A stretch of 48,382 nt of DNA from Microcaldota archaeon. Lineage in GTDB: Archaea > Micrarchaeota > Micrarchaeia > Micrarchaeales > CABMGC01. The notes beneath the pieces are model-generated. The model was not told where the DNA came from. It ran no database searches and saw nothing but the letters and a program-made list of their open reading frames with translations. How positions within the stretch are numbered: the first letter of the stretch is position 1; the number at the start of each line of letters is the position of its first letter. A program made the translations under genes and the position numbers. This document shows, in pieces, positions 6,775 to 15,342 of this stretch. The stretch spans positions 1 to 48,382 of the forward strand of contig JAJZYR010000007.1 of NCBI GenBank assembly GCA_021797995.1, written 5' to 3'.

Positions 6775-8292
6775 ATGTTTTATGACAAGAGAAAGGGCAT
6801 AGTGATATTCACAATACTTGTGACAGTCGCCCTGCTGAACAGCTTCTTCATAACCCCGTTGACGATAAGCGATTCGGATTTCTCGACATACATAATCGTC
6901 CCGCTCATGCTGCTGCCCCTCCTTGCGCTCTTTACGCTTAAGGAGCGGATAATTCCTGACGTGAGGAAAAGAGATCTTCTCACCGGCGCTGCCGTCTTCG
7001 CACTGCTGGTCCTGATAACGATATACCTGAGGGTAAACCTCTCGTATCTATTTACGTCGCTCCACATCGACATGCTCCTCTTCCCCATGATGATTGCAGC
7101 ACTTGCCATACCCCTCTTCGGGGTCAGAAACATAAGCCGGTTCAAGGTGCTGTCCGTATACGCGCTGTTTGCCTCACCTGTGGTGCTCCTGTGGCTCAGT
7201 TCCGTAAACTCCGGGTTTGTCATAGGAAACACGCTTGTTATCTACGGGATAGTGGGGCACATCTTCCATAATGTGGGATATACCGCGCCGATAACGATAA
7301 CGGCAAACAGTTATTCGGTGGGCATAGGGAGCACATGCGTGGGAATAGGGGTTCTGGTCGGGATCGTCATGTTCCTCGTCCCTGTGGCATACCTGTATGA
7401 CGGAAGGCTGTCGAGGAAGGCGCTCTGGGTTGCAAGCGGCTTTGCTCTCGTCCTCGGGCTGAATATACTGAGGATGCTGGGAATAGCAATAGCGTGGTTC
7501 GCATACGGCCCTAGCAATGCAATACTTACCATACACCTGTTCGCAGGCGTGCTGCTCTTCTATCTCTCGATAATAATAATGCTCCTGCTGTCGGGAAGGT
7601 TCGGGCTGAGGTTTCCCGCGGAAGGGAAGGGGGGGAAGGCGCGGATCAGGATGGGCGGCGTTTACAAGGCAGGCATAGCCCTGGCAATAGCCTTTACGAT
7701 AATATATTTCATGCTGTCATCGGACTATCCTTCAGTGAGTATCATATCCCCCCTGGTCCTGTACAACCAGGTGGGCTTCAATGCGTCTAACATAAATCCG
7801 GTATCAGGAGCGGCGGTGAACCAGAGCGGGTTGGGCGAGGTCGCCATACAGAATAATGAGGAGAACAATCTCTATATAGAGTTGACAAATTCAACATTCA
7901 ACGCATCGGCGCCGATAGCAATGCTCGTCATGCCTAAGAGCTCCGGAGAGACTGCTGCGCTGCTCAGAAACAGCACGCTGCTCGGAAGCATGACGTTCCT
8001 TGGCAACGCCGGCAATGTCCAGACGGTGTACATGGTTGCATCGGCGGGCCGCAGCCTGCTCCTTTATGCGGAAACAATCCCATACGTGTTTCCCAACGGC
8101 ACCTCAACCGTAGCGAGCATATATGCAGTGCTTCCGGCCAACAGGACCTCTTCAGGCATAAGGTGCTACCAGAGCTACGACGTCCCGTATACTGCCTTAA
8201 TAAACGCGTTGAATCCAGATGCGTATAATGCAACTGCGAACAGCAGGATAATAGGTGCTTACTGCATAGTCAGGAGATTGGTGAGTCGATGA
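6775..8292 (+). CDS. Archaeosortase/exosortase-family membrane protein
   Basis: 505 residues. The first about 310 residues hold eight or more hydrophobic helices; the rest is a secreted-looking domain after a final helix (about 297-315). The three catalytic-type residues of the exosortase/archaeosortase family are in order: Cys188 in GSTCVGIG, Arg233 in LNILRMLG, and His254 in LTIHLFAG. These enzymes cut C-terminal sorting signals such as PGF-CTERM and attach surface proteins to lipid. The C-terminal about 190-residue extracellular domain is an addition to the minimal enzyme. Its stop overlaps the next start (ATGA), so it is translationally coupled to the Nudix-UDG gene. Targets are not known; the surface proteins in this window are candidates. 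Confidence 0.8.
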   Translation: MFYDKRKGIVIFTILVTVALLNSFFITPLTISDSDFSTYIIVPLMLLPLLALFTLKERIIPDVRKRDLLTGAAVFALLVLITIYLRVNLSYLFTSLHIDMLLFPMMIAALAIPLFGVRNISRFKVLSVYALFASPVVLLWLSSVNSGFVIGNTLVIYGIVGHIFHNVGYTAPITITANSYSVGIGSTCVGIGVLVGIVMFLVPVAYLYDGRLSRKALWVASGFALVLGLNILRMLGIAIAWFAYGPSNAILTIHLFAGVLLFYLSIIIMLLLSGRFGLRFPAEGKGGKARIRMGGVYKAGIALAIAFTIIYFMLSSDYPSVSIISPLVLYNQVGFNASNINPVSGAAVNQSGLGEVAIQNNEENNLYIELTNSTFNASAPIAMLVMPKSSGETAALLRNSTLLGSMTFLGNAGNVQTVYMVASAGRSLLLYAETIPYVFPNGTSTVASIYAVLPANRTSSGIRCYQSYDVPYTALINALNPDAYNATANSRIIGAYCIVRRLVSR

Positions 8293-9242
8293 GGTTCCAG
8301 CACTCGGCAGGCGCGTTTGTCTACAAGCTGGTTGGTAAAAGGGTGCTCTTCCTGCTGCTGATCCGGCCCAATGGCGGATATGACCTCCCAAAAGGGCACA
8401 TAGAAGAAGGCGAGTCCGACTATGGGGCTGCAAGGCGCGAGATAAGGGAAGAGACCGGGCTTAGGCCAGACTTCCTCCCGCACTTCAGCATGGTAACGGA
8501 GTATTCCTTCAAGGAAAGGGGCCACACGGCACACAAGACTGTAAGGTTCTTCATAGCAAAGGCAGATCCAAAGCAGAAGGTCAGGATATCGCATGAGCAC
8601 GCATCTTATAAATGGCTTGGATATCAAGAAGCTGCGAGCAGCCTGGAATATAGGGACCTGCTTAGGATACTGTCTGCGGTATCGGATTACATAAGCAGGT
8701 GGGAGAGGATGAATACCCTCAATACCGAGTATGCACGGCTCCCTAAAAAGGCCGGGGCCTGGAGCCTGAGCAGGAGGCATGTGGCTGGCGAGGGGCTGCT
8801 GAACGCGAAGGTCATGCTGCTTGGCCAGGCCCCCGGAAGGAACGAAGACATGATGCGGCGCCCGTTCATAGGAAGGAGCGGAAAGCTCCTTGACAACATC
8901 CTTGGGAAGAGCGGGATAAGGAGAGAGGAGGCGTACATAACCAGCGTCGTGCAGTTCTTTCCCGAGGGAAATAGGATGCCGACACGGGAAGAGATAAAGG
9001 CATGCAAGCCCTTCCTCCTCGAGCAGGTCGAGATAATAAAGCCTAAGTTCATCGTGCTCCTTGGGAACCTAGCGAGCGGCTCAATGCTTGATATAAGCGA
9101 GGTGAAGACGAACCACGGCAGGATAATTGAGAGAAACGGGGCAACGTACATGATAACATTCCATCCCGCTGCGGCGCTCAGGTCAACTACAACGCTGAAG
9201 CTGATGGAAAAAGACTTCGAAAAGCTGGGCAGGCTCCTCTAA
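8289..9242 (+). CDS. Nudix hydrolase fused to family 4-like uracil-DNA glycosylase
   Basis: 317 residues. Residues 1-135 are a Nudix domain with a complete Nudix box (G36...E41...REIREETG to residue 57), closest in look to diadenosine-polyphosphate/MutT types. Residues 145-317 resemble family 4 uracil-DNA glycosylases: GQAPGRNED at 179-187, RPFIGRSGKLLD, KPKFIVLLGN, and HPAAALR at 292-298. Family 4 enzymes normally hold a [4Fe-4S] cluster through four Cys; here only Cys239 remains and the motif usually written C-x-P-P-G-N-R reads FFPEGNR, so the cluster must be absent. The fusion would couple nucleotide-pool cleaning with base excision, an inference. Start overlaps the archaeosortase stop. 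Confidence 0.85.
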   Translation: MRFQHSAGAFVYKLVGKRVLFLLLIRPNGGYDLPKGHIEEGESDYGAARREIREETGLRPDFLPHFSMVTEYSFKERGHTAHKTVRFFIAKADPKQKVRISHEHASYKWLGYQEAASSLEYRDLLRILSAVSDYISRWERMNTLNTEYARLPKKAGAWSLSRRHVAGEGLLNAKVMLLGQAPGRNEDMMRRPFIGRSGKLLDNILGKSGIRREEAYITSVVQFFPEGNRMPTREEIKACKPFLLEQVEIIKPKFIVLLGNLASGSMLDISEVKTNHGRIIERNGATYMITFHPAAALRSTTTLKLMEKDFEKLGRLL

Positions 9243-9296
9243 CGCAGGCCGGAGGGGCATAATTTATATACTACCAACAACCACTTTTATCCCATC

Positions 9297-9371
9297 GGGT
9301 CCGTAGCTCAGCCTGGTTAGAGCGTTCGACTGATAATCGAAAGGTCATGAGTTCAAATCTCACCGGGCCCA
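9297..9371 (+). tRNA. tRNA-Ile (GAT)
   Basis: Cloverleaf: acceptor GGGTCCG/CGGGCCC (one T-G pair), anticodon stem TTCGA/TCGAA with loop CTGATAA (anticodon GAT), T arm TGAGTTCAAATCTCA, discriminator A, no encoded CCA, no intron. A TATA-like AATTTATATA at 9261-9270 lies about 30 bp upstream. Confidence 0.95.
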
Positions 9372-9736
9372 TTTACAAAAATCGACGACAAGACAGGGGT
9401 TCAAATCCAGATTTTGGGCCTGATTCTGGAAGCACAGAAAAGGCTGGTTCGGGGTGCGTTTTCAAAGGCTTCCGAAGGCCTGAAAAACAGGGTTCGGGGT
9501 TGGATTTCTCCACGTTTGCGTGTCACCATCCAATGATTAAGGTCGTTGGAGACTGTCACGTATAAACAGATGCAGATATCTAAACACGCAGATCGTTGTG
9601 AACGTATAAAAAGATGGGCGGTAATAGATAATTAATCTAGAGTATTACTCTGGCCTTGCGGCTCTTGCCGCTAGATGCCATTAGATCGGAGAAATTGGTA
9701 TAGCAGGATGTCATCCGCTTGAGGAGGTCGCAATCA
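9372..9736. other. Gene-free interval with tRNA trailer motif and tandem promoters
   Basis: No gene of normal size is seen. At +12 after the tRNA is CGACGACAAGACAGGG, matched at the same offset after tRNA-Leu. Further words CAGGGTTCGG (about 9487-9496) and GGATTTCTCC (about 9501-9510) also recur after tRNA-Leu in the same order. Two TATA-containing direct repeats (9558-9572, 9602-9616) precede a leader with a small hairpin (GCGGC-TCTT-GCCGC, about 9658-9671) and a possible 15-codon ORF at 9675-9722. Confidence 0.5.
9558..9616 (+). promoter_or_regulatory. Tandem TATA promoters upstream of homoserine dehydrogenase
   Basis: ACGTATAAACAGATG (9558-9572) and ACGTATAAAAAGATG (9602-9616) are near-identical 15-mers 44 bp apart. 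The second would start transcription near 9632, leaving a leader of about 100 nt before ATG 9737, long for this genome. Confidence 0.5.
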
Positions 9737-10861
9737 ATGGTGGAATCAGTATTCATAATCGGCGCAACGGGAAAGATCGGCAGCGAGCTGGCAAGGCAGA
9801 TAATCAGCAGCGGCGACACAGACTCAAGAAGGCACAGAAATCCGACAAGGATAGTCGGCGTGGCCTCAAGCAGCGGCTTTTTGTACGACGCCTCTGGAAT
9901 AAGCGATAGCGACGTGCTCGCCTTCTCCACAAAAAGAACCAAGGGCAGGGAGCATGCCGGGCTCGGCTCGCTCTTCGATTTTCTTGGCGGCATAGAGAAG
10001 CCTGTCAGGATAGTCGATGTTACCGCTTCGCCTGAGATGCTCTGGTTCCACAAGAGGATCATAAGCGAAACCTGCCATTCGATAGTTACCGCGAACAAGC
10101 TTCCGTTGGTGCTCAACTCGTTTGACGATTTCCAGCTCCTGACAGCCTCGCACGGCAGGTACGCTTACAGCTGTTCGGTCATGGCAGGGGCAGAGGCAGT
10201 TTCGTTTATGAGGGACATACCGGACTTAGGGGAGTCCTTTGTTGAGATTACAGGCTCATTCTCAGGGACGCTGGGATACGTGTCATCAGAGTTGGGGCGC
10301 GGAAGCCTGCTGTCCGAGGCGGTGCGAAAGGCGCTTGAGAAGGGATACACGGAACCGAACCCGTCGATAGATCTGAGCGGCAAGGATCTTGCATACAAGA
10401 TACTCACGCTCGCCAGGACAGCAGGGATGAGGGTGGACCTGGAGGAGATAAAGCTGACGCCGTTCGTACCAGATGAGTACCTGTCGTATGGCGATCCGGA
10501 GTTGCTGCTTGGCAGGCTAGGGGAGCTCGATTCGGCATTCGCAAGCCGCATTGCGCTGCTTAAGGGCAATGGAAAGGCGCTGAGATACGTTGCGAGGCTG
10601 TCTTGCGCTGAAAAGGGCGGCGTTCCGTCAGTCACCGTGGGCCTGGAGGAGCTCGAGGTAGCCCATCCGCTTGCGCAGCTTCAGGGCACCGCGAACATGA
10701 TAATAATAAGGGCGGGGCCGTACGGCGTCAACGGCAACCTTCCGTACATAATCGAAGCGCCAGGGGCAGGGATAGACATAACGGCAAGGAACATAAGGCG
10801 GGACCTGCTTAGCCAGATAGAGGACAGGCACTCCGCTCCGCCGGAACAGCCGCAGCCCTGA
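9737..10861 (+). CDS. hom: Homoserine dehydrogenase
   Basis: 374 residues. An NAD(P)-binding Rossmann motif (FIIGATGKIGSELARQI) opens the protein; the catalytic domain shows VTANKLPLV, GSFSGTLGYV and the family signature GYTEPNPSIDLSGKDLAYKI, and the C-terminus carries LQGTANMIII. The enzyme reduces aspartate semialdehyde to homoserine, the branch point to threonine and methionine. No regulatory ACT domain is present. A strong Shine-Dalgarno (GAGGAGGT) lies about 8 nt before ATG 9737, deciding against TTG 9719. No other threonine-pathway gene is adjacent, so pathway completeness cannot be judged here. Confidence 0.9.
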   Translation: MVESVFIIGATGKIGSELARQIISSGDTDSRRHRNPTRIVGVASSSGFLYDASGISDSDVLAFSTKRTKGREHAGLGSLFDFLGGIEKPVRIVDVTASPEMLWFHKRIISETCHSIVTANKLPLVLNSFDDFQLLTASHGRYAYSCSVMAGAEAVSFMRDIPDLGESFVEITGSFSGTLGYVSSELGRGSLLSEAVRKALEKGYTEPNPSIDLSGKDLAYKILTLARTAGMRVDLEEIKLTPFVPDEYLSYGDPELLLGRLGELDSAFASRIALLKGNGKALRYVARLSCAEKGGVPSVTVGLEELEVAHPLAQLQGTANMIIIRAGPYGVNGNLPYIIEAPGAGIDITARNIRRDLLSQIEDRHSAPPEQPQP

Positions 10862-10879
10862 TGCGGCATAGCAAATGCC

Positions 10880-11956
10880 ATGCAGGTTGCATATATGGTA
10901 AACACAAAATTCATGGCTCTCGGTGCGACGGCGCTTAGGAGCAACCTTGTGCATTTAAGGCACCCTTACAAACTTACCTTCTCAATCACATACAGATGCC
11001 AGAGCAGATGCATTACGTGCAATATATGGCAGATGAAGCCAGTAAACGAGCTTACCATTGAGGAGATCAGGGAGTTTGCCATGAAGAACAGCTACTTCAG
11101 GTGGATAGAGATAACAGGAGGGGAGCCGTTCCTAAGGGGCGATGTAGTCGAGATAGTAAGGGCATTCAGGGAGAGCTGCAAAGGCCTGTACCTACTCACG
11201 ATGCCTACAAATTCGCTATGCGGCACTGCCGCGGAGCTCAGGAAGATAGAGGAAATACTAAGCCTCGGGGTGCCAAAGGTCTCGATAACGGTAAGCCTTG
11301 ACGGATACAGGGAGCTCCATGACAGGATCCGCGGAATCCCGGGAAATTTTGACAGGGCCATTGCGATCTTCAAAGGGCTGAAGGAGCTCCGGAAGAGGCA
11401 CAGGAACCTCTTCATGGTCTTCGGATATACGATGAGCAGGTTCAACCAGGGCCAGTTCGCAAGGACATTCGCCGAGGTGCGGAAGGAGATACCAGACCTG
11501 GCGTACAACGACTTTCATCTCAACGCAGGCCAGGTATCTGACATATACTACAGCAACTTGGATCTGGATCTCGGCGTCTCAAAGGAGACGGCTGCAGGCG
11601 AGGTAAGGGAATTCCTGAAGATGCGGAAACCGCAGGTCGGCGCGATTCCCGCCATAGAAGGCGTCTTTCTAAGAAAGCTCCTCGAGTACATAAAGACCGG
11701 GAAGACGCCTATAAGGAGCAGGAGCCTTGACGCATCGCTGTTCCTTGACAGTTATGGTAACGTATTTCCGTCGATCATGTGGGGCAGGAGAATAGGGAGC
11801 ATACGCAGCACCAACTACTCGCTTGAGCCGATCTGGCACAGCAGGGAGGCCGAAGAGGTAAGGACCCTGATAAAGGCAGGCAAGGAACCGGACAGCTGGA
11901 CCGCATGCGAGGCCTACCAGGCGATAGTGGGAAACGTGAGCAGCTTTATTCTTTGA
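10880..11956 (+). CDS. Radical SAM protein
   Basis: 358 residues. The [4Fe-4S]/SAM motif C-x3-C-x2-C is in YRCQSRCITCNIW (about residues 39-48), followed by the GGEP motif (ITGGEPFLR) and a TIM-barrel-like SLDG segment. The C-terminal third has DASLFLDSYGNVFPSIMWGRRIGSI, a pattern common in SPASM/twitch-type radical SAM proteins, but only a lone Cys (TACEAYQ) is left, so a second cluster is doubtful. The substrate is unknown. The nearest upstream gene is homoserine dehydrogenase, 18 bp away, so they may be cotranscribed. An internal ATG at 10895 is an alternative start. Confidence 0.8.
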   Translation: MQVAYMVNTKFMALGATALRSNLVHLRHPYKLTFSITYRCQSRCITCNIWQMKPVNELTIEEIREFAMKNSYFRWIEITGGEPFLRGDVVEIVRAFRESCKGLYLLTMPTNSLCGTAAELRKIEEILSLGVPKVSITVSLDGYRELHDRIRGIPGNFDRAIAIFKGLKELRKRHRNLFMVFGYTMSRFNQGQFARTFAEVRKEIPDLAYNDFHLNAGQVSDIYYSNLDLDLGVSKETAAGEVREFLKMRKPQVGAIPAIEGVFLRKLLEYIKTGKTPIRSRSLDASLFLDSYGNVFPSIMWGRRIGSIRSTNYSLEPIWHSREAEEVRTLIKAGKEPDSWTACEAYQAIVGNVSSFIL

Positions 11957-11985
11957 CGATGTCAGCGGCATCGGCCAGCGCAAAT

Positions 11986-12993
11986 TCAGGCAACAAAGGC
12001 CGCGGTTATGGTTGCAAAGTAAAGCAGGATCAGAACGGCCCCCTGCATATAGGTAAGCCTGCCCCTGCTGAGGATTGTGATGGCTATCGTATTTATCACC
12101 ATCACGGCGATGAGTTCCGGCGCGGCAAAGCCTATGTAGACAGGGGATGCGGCGAATATGCCTATGATTCCGAGCAGCACAGTGTTGTTCTCCAGCTTGC
12201 CCCCTATAAAGCTGACTATGGCAGTCGAGCCGCCCCGCTGGGATCTCTGCGTTAGCCTGTATGCAGCCAGCTGCTCCTCGAAGTCCGAGGCGATAGGCGC
12301 AATCACAAGCGCAAGCCAGACTGCGGCAATTCCCGCGGTTCCGGCAATGCCTATGATGGTGGCTATGAAAGCGCTGGAGAAGAGCGCCACTATTGCGCTC
12401 CCTATCGCCATGAGCAGCACGCCCTCGAGGAATTCCCTCCTGCCCTTTTCAGTAGCCACGTGGCGCATTATCCTCGAGTGCACCTTAGTATACCTGTAAA
12501 CCACGTATGAGACATACAGGAGGATGAGCAGCACGCCGCTGGCCGCATCGAGCCTTCCGTACACCAGAAGTATGAGCAGGGCGAGCGTCGCGGCTATGAG
12601 AAACGCTATCTCAATGTGGTAGTCTTCCTTCATTGTTATGCCCTTCTTCCATTTTGCGAAGTAGGCGACGGCGACAAGCCCGATGCCGAGGGTGAAGAGT
12701 ATTATGTTTCCCCCGAGGGCGGTGCCCACCGCGACCGCATACGCGCCCTCTGCCACGGCTATTATCACGAAGATTGTTTCCGGGAGTGCGGCCATCAGCC
12801 CGAGAATGACGCCGCCAGCCATGCCCTGGCCCATCACGTCTTCGAACTTCTCTGTCCCCTTGCTGATAAACTCGGCAGCAATGCCGAAGACAACGAGGAG
12901 TCCTGCCATTATAAGTATGTCAGTAACGAGGGGTTGGCCCCTGGCTGCCGCAATTACAGCATTTGCGGCAATCGTGCCAAAGGGCGCTATCAT
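11986..12993 (-). CDS. Sodium/calcium exchanger (CaCA) family transporter
   Basis: 335 residues with about ten hydrophobic helices. The two inverted alpha repeats that bind the cation are visible: GVILGLMAALPETIFVIIAV in the first half and ALVIAPIASDFEEQL in the second, with acidic Glu and Asp in place. CaCA proteins exchange Ca2+ (or other divalent cations) for Na+ or H+ across the membrane. A polar loop of about 30 residues separates the halves. The gene is convergent with the radical SAM gene, 29 bp away. The transported ion is not determined by the sequence. Confidence 0.85.
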   Translation of the reverse strand: MIAPFGTIAANAVIAAARGQPLVTDILIMAGLLVVFGIAAEFISKGTEKFEDVMGQGMAGGVILGLMAALPETIFVIIAVAEGAYAVAVGTALGGNIILFTLGIGLVAVAYFAKWKKGITMKEDYHIEIAFLIAATLALLILLVYGRLDAASGVLLILLYVSYVVYRYTKVHSRIMRHVATEKGRREFLEGVLLMAIGSAIVALFSSAFIATIIGIAGTAGIAAVWLALVIAPIASDFEEQLAAYRLTQRSQRGGSTAIVSFIGGKLENNTVLLGIIGIFAASPVYIGFAAPELIAVMVINTIAITILSRGRLTYMQGAVLILLYFATITAAFVA

Positions 12994-13101
12994 GGAAAAA
13001 CCATACTGTTCTTTGCAAGCCCAAGGATTAAAACTCAGCGCTGGAATCGGCAGCTATATAAGTATTAGAGGTTTACTTATTATACTCCACTGGTTCCTGG
13101 A

Positions 13102-15009
13102 ATGAGAATACTTCAGCTTGACGTAAACGAGGTAGAGTACGAACTCGTAAAGCCCGAGGCAAAGATCTACGAGAAGTCAGATGAGAATAAGGTCAGGGTG
13201 GAAAATGCCCTGCTTCTCCTCGTCTCGATAGAAAAAGGCGATGACAAGTCGGTTGCGGAACAGGCGGTGGGCGCCGCAGCGGAGTTCGCGAAGAAGCAAA
13301 GGATAGGAACCATGGTGATCTACCCGTTTGCCCACCTCAGCAGCAGCCTTGAGGCTCCGTCAAGGGCGCTTGAGGTGCTCCATGAGATGAGAACTGCGGC
13401 GGGAACGCACGGCCTGAGGGTTGTGTCATCTCCATTCGGATGGAACAAGAAGCTCAAGATGGAGATAAAGGGCCATCCGCTTGCGGAGATGTCAAGGCAC
13501 TATAGCAGGGCGGGAGAAGCAGGCAGCACACCTAAGGAAAGGTCAAACGTAGCTCCGGAATCAGGGGTAGGGGAAGAGTCAACAGCCCTAAGGGATGAGG
13601 AGAAGGTCAGGTCTACCTGGTACATACTCGATACGGAGGGCAGGCTCGTAGAAGCCGGGAAGTTTGACTATTCAGGCCACAAGAACCTCAAAAAATTCGC
13701 CGATTACGAGATAAAGAAGGTAAGGGTCTATTCGCGGGCGCCGCCACACATCAGGCTGATGCAGAGCCACCAGTTGGTAGATTACGAGGCAGGATCAGAC
13801 GCCGGCAACCTCCGCTACTACCCAAACGGCAGGCTTGTCAAGAAGCTGCTGGAGAACTATGTGACCGAGAGGGTTGCGGAGTATGGTGCGGTGGAGGTTG
13901 AGACGCCTATAATGTACGATTACGAACATCCGGCACTGAAGGCATATCTCCACAGGTTCCCTGCCAGGCACTATGTCGTGACATCCGATGACAAGGAATT
14001 CTTCCTAAGGTTCTCTGCCGACTTCGGCCAGTTCCTCATGGTTCACGACGCCACTATCTCGTACAAGCAGCTTCCGTTCAGGTTCTATGAGCTTACCAGA
14101 TACAGCTTCAGGAGGGAGAAGAGCGGGGAGGTCGTAGGGTTAAAAAGGTTAAGGGCATTCACGATGCCTGATATGCACACTCTCTGCAAGGACCTGGAGA
14201 GCGCCAGGGAGGAGTTCGGTATGCAGTTCAGGTTCTGCCAGCAGACCCTGGCCGAGATAGGAATCGGGGAAGAGAAGTACGAGGCCGCAATAAGGTTTAC
14301 CGAAGAGTTCTGGACTGGCAATGGTGATTTCATAAGAAGGATAGTGAGGGAGCAGTTCAAGAGGCCTGTTCTTATAGAGATGTGGAGCTTCAGGTACGCA
14401 TACTTCGACCCAAAGTTCGAGTTCAACATGATAGACTCGATGGATAAGGCCACTGCCCTCTCCACGGTGCAGATAGACCACGAGAATGGGGAGAGGTATG
14501 GCATGTCCTACGTGGACAGCGATGGAAAGAAGAAATTCCCGAAGGTGCTGCACTGCTCCCCTAGCGGTGCAATAGAGAGGGTAATATACGCGTTGCTCGA
14601 ATTTGCAAGCATTAGGCAGGCAGAAGGGGGTGTACCATCCCTGCCCCTCTGGCTCTCGCCGTCTCAGGTGCGCTTCCTTTCCATGTCAAACAAGCATATT
14701 CAGAGATGCGTAGAGCTTGCCGAGAAGTTGAAGGAGCATGATATCAGGGCCGATGTAGACGATACAGATTCAACCATTGACAAGAAGATAAGGGCTGCAG
14801 AACAGGAGTGGGTCCCATACATCTGCGTAATCGGCGACAGGGAGGCCTCATCTAGTACCATTACCGTAAGGGTGAGGCAGGAAAAGAAGCAGGAGAAGAT
14901 GGAGCTTGAGAAGCTGGCTCAGATCATAGAGGCGGCTACGAAAGGGATGCCAAAGGCGCCACTCCCGCTTCCAGTACTCCTCTCAAAAAGGCCCATATTT
15001 ACAAGCTAG
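13102..15009 (+). CDS. thrS: Threonyl-tRNA synthetase, archaeal type
   Basis: 635 residues, normal for archaeal ThrRS. The first about 140 residues (MRILQLDVNEVEYELVKPEA...) are the archaeal D-aminoacyl-tRNA deacylase-like editing domain that removes Ser from tRNA-Thr. The class II core follows (about 230-530), with HRFPARHYVV, FRFYELTRYSFRREKSGE (motif 2) and HCSPSGAIERVIYALLE (motif 3), and then the anticodon-binding domain (LWLSPSQVRFLSMS onward). TATA-like sequence lies close upstream (about 13072-13081), suggesting a leaderless message. Confidence 0.95.
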   Translation: MRILQLDVNEVEYELVKPEAKIYEKSDENKVRVENALLLLVSIEKGDDKSVAEQAVGAAAEFAKKQRIGTMVIYPFAHLSSSLEAPSRALEVLHEMRTAAGTHGLRVVSSPFGWNKKLKMEIKGHPLAEMSRHYSRAGEAGSTPKERSNVAPESGVGEESTALRDEEKVRSTWYILDTEGRLVEAGKFDYSGHKNLKKFADYEIKKVRVYSRAPPHIRLMQSHQLVDYEAGSDAGNLRYYPNGRLVKKLLENYVTERVAEYGAVEVETPIMYDYEHPALKAYLHRFPARHYVVTSDDKEFFLRFSADFGQFLMVHDATISYKQLPFRFYELTRYSFRREKSGEVVGLKRLRAFTMPDMHTLCKDLESAREEFGMQFRFCQQTLAEIGIGEEKYEAAIRFTEEFWTGNGDFIRRIVREQFKRPVLIEMWSFRYAYFDPKFEFNMIDSMDKATALSTVQIDHENGERYGMSYVDSDGKKKFPKVLHCSPSGAIERVIYALLEFASIRQAEGGVPSLPLWLSPSQVRFLSMSNKHIQRCVELAEKLKEHDIRADVDDTDSTIDKKIRAAEQEWVPYICVIGDREASSSTITVRVRQEKKQEKMELEKLAQIIEAATKGMPKAPLPLPVLLSKRPIFTS

Positions 15010-15053
15010 GTCCCTGTAAATTCCCTATATAGGCATCTGGTTTTTGTAGTGCC

Positions 15054-15338
15054 TCAGACTTTTAGCATAACCTTCCCTATTACCTTCTCGCGCTTTACGC
15101 TTCCAAAAGATCTGCTGTCCTCGCTCTCCGCCTTGTTGTCCCCGACCACATAGAGGCTGTTGCCGCTGGCCGCAGATACCCTCTTCACTATCGAAATGTC
15201 TTTTGCCGGATGCCTTAGCACCACGATGTCGCCTGGCATCAGCCTGCAGTAGAGCCTGCTCACGATAAGATAATCCCCCTCCTTTATGGCAGGCTCCATG
15301 CTCCTGTCCCTGGCCTTGAATATCTTTATAGGCCACAT
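15054..15338 (-). CDS. sodX: S26 peptidase, nickel-SOD maturation protease-like
   Basis: 94 residues, with no membrane helix. The Ser-Lys dyad of signal peptidase I-type enzymes is present: Ser14 in RSMEPAIKEGDYLIV and Lys in SIVKRV, and the box GDNKAESEDSRSFG follows. Small soluble S26 proteins of this kind (SodX/CbiX-type naming varies) remove the N-terminal extension of nickel superoxide dismutase so that His1 can bind Ni. It lies 4 bp downstream of a gene with a clear NiSOD nickel hook, which strongly supports that role. Assignment as a general signal peptidase is less likely given the context and size. Confidence 0.85.
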   Translation of the reverse strand: MWPIKIFKARDRSMEPAIKEGDYLIVSRLYCRLMPGDIVVLRHPAKDISIVKRVSAASGNSLYVVGDNKAESEDSRSFGSVKREKVIGKVMLKV

Positions 15339-15342
15339 TTGG

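Noticed and set aside
9392-9430. A tRNA-like end (GGGGTTCAAATCC...GGGCC) just after tRNA-Ile, as an attachment site
   Set aside because: Similarity to the tRNA-Ile end is limited to the near-universal GTTCAAATC and a GGGCC at different spacing; too weak to call.
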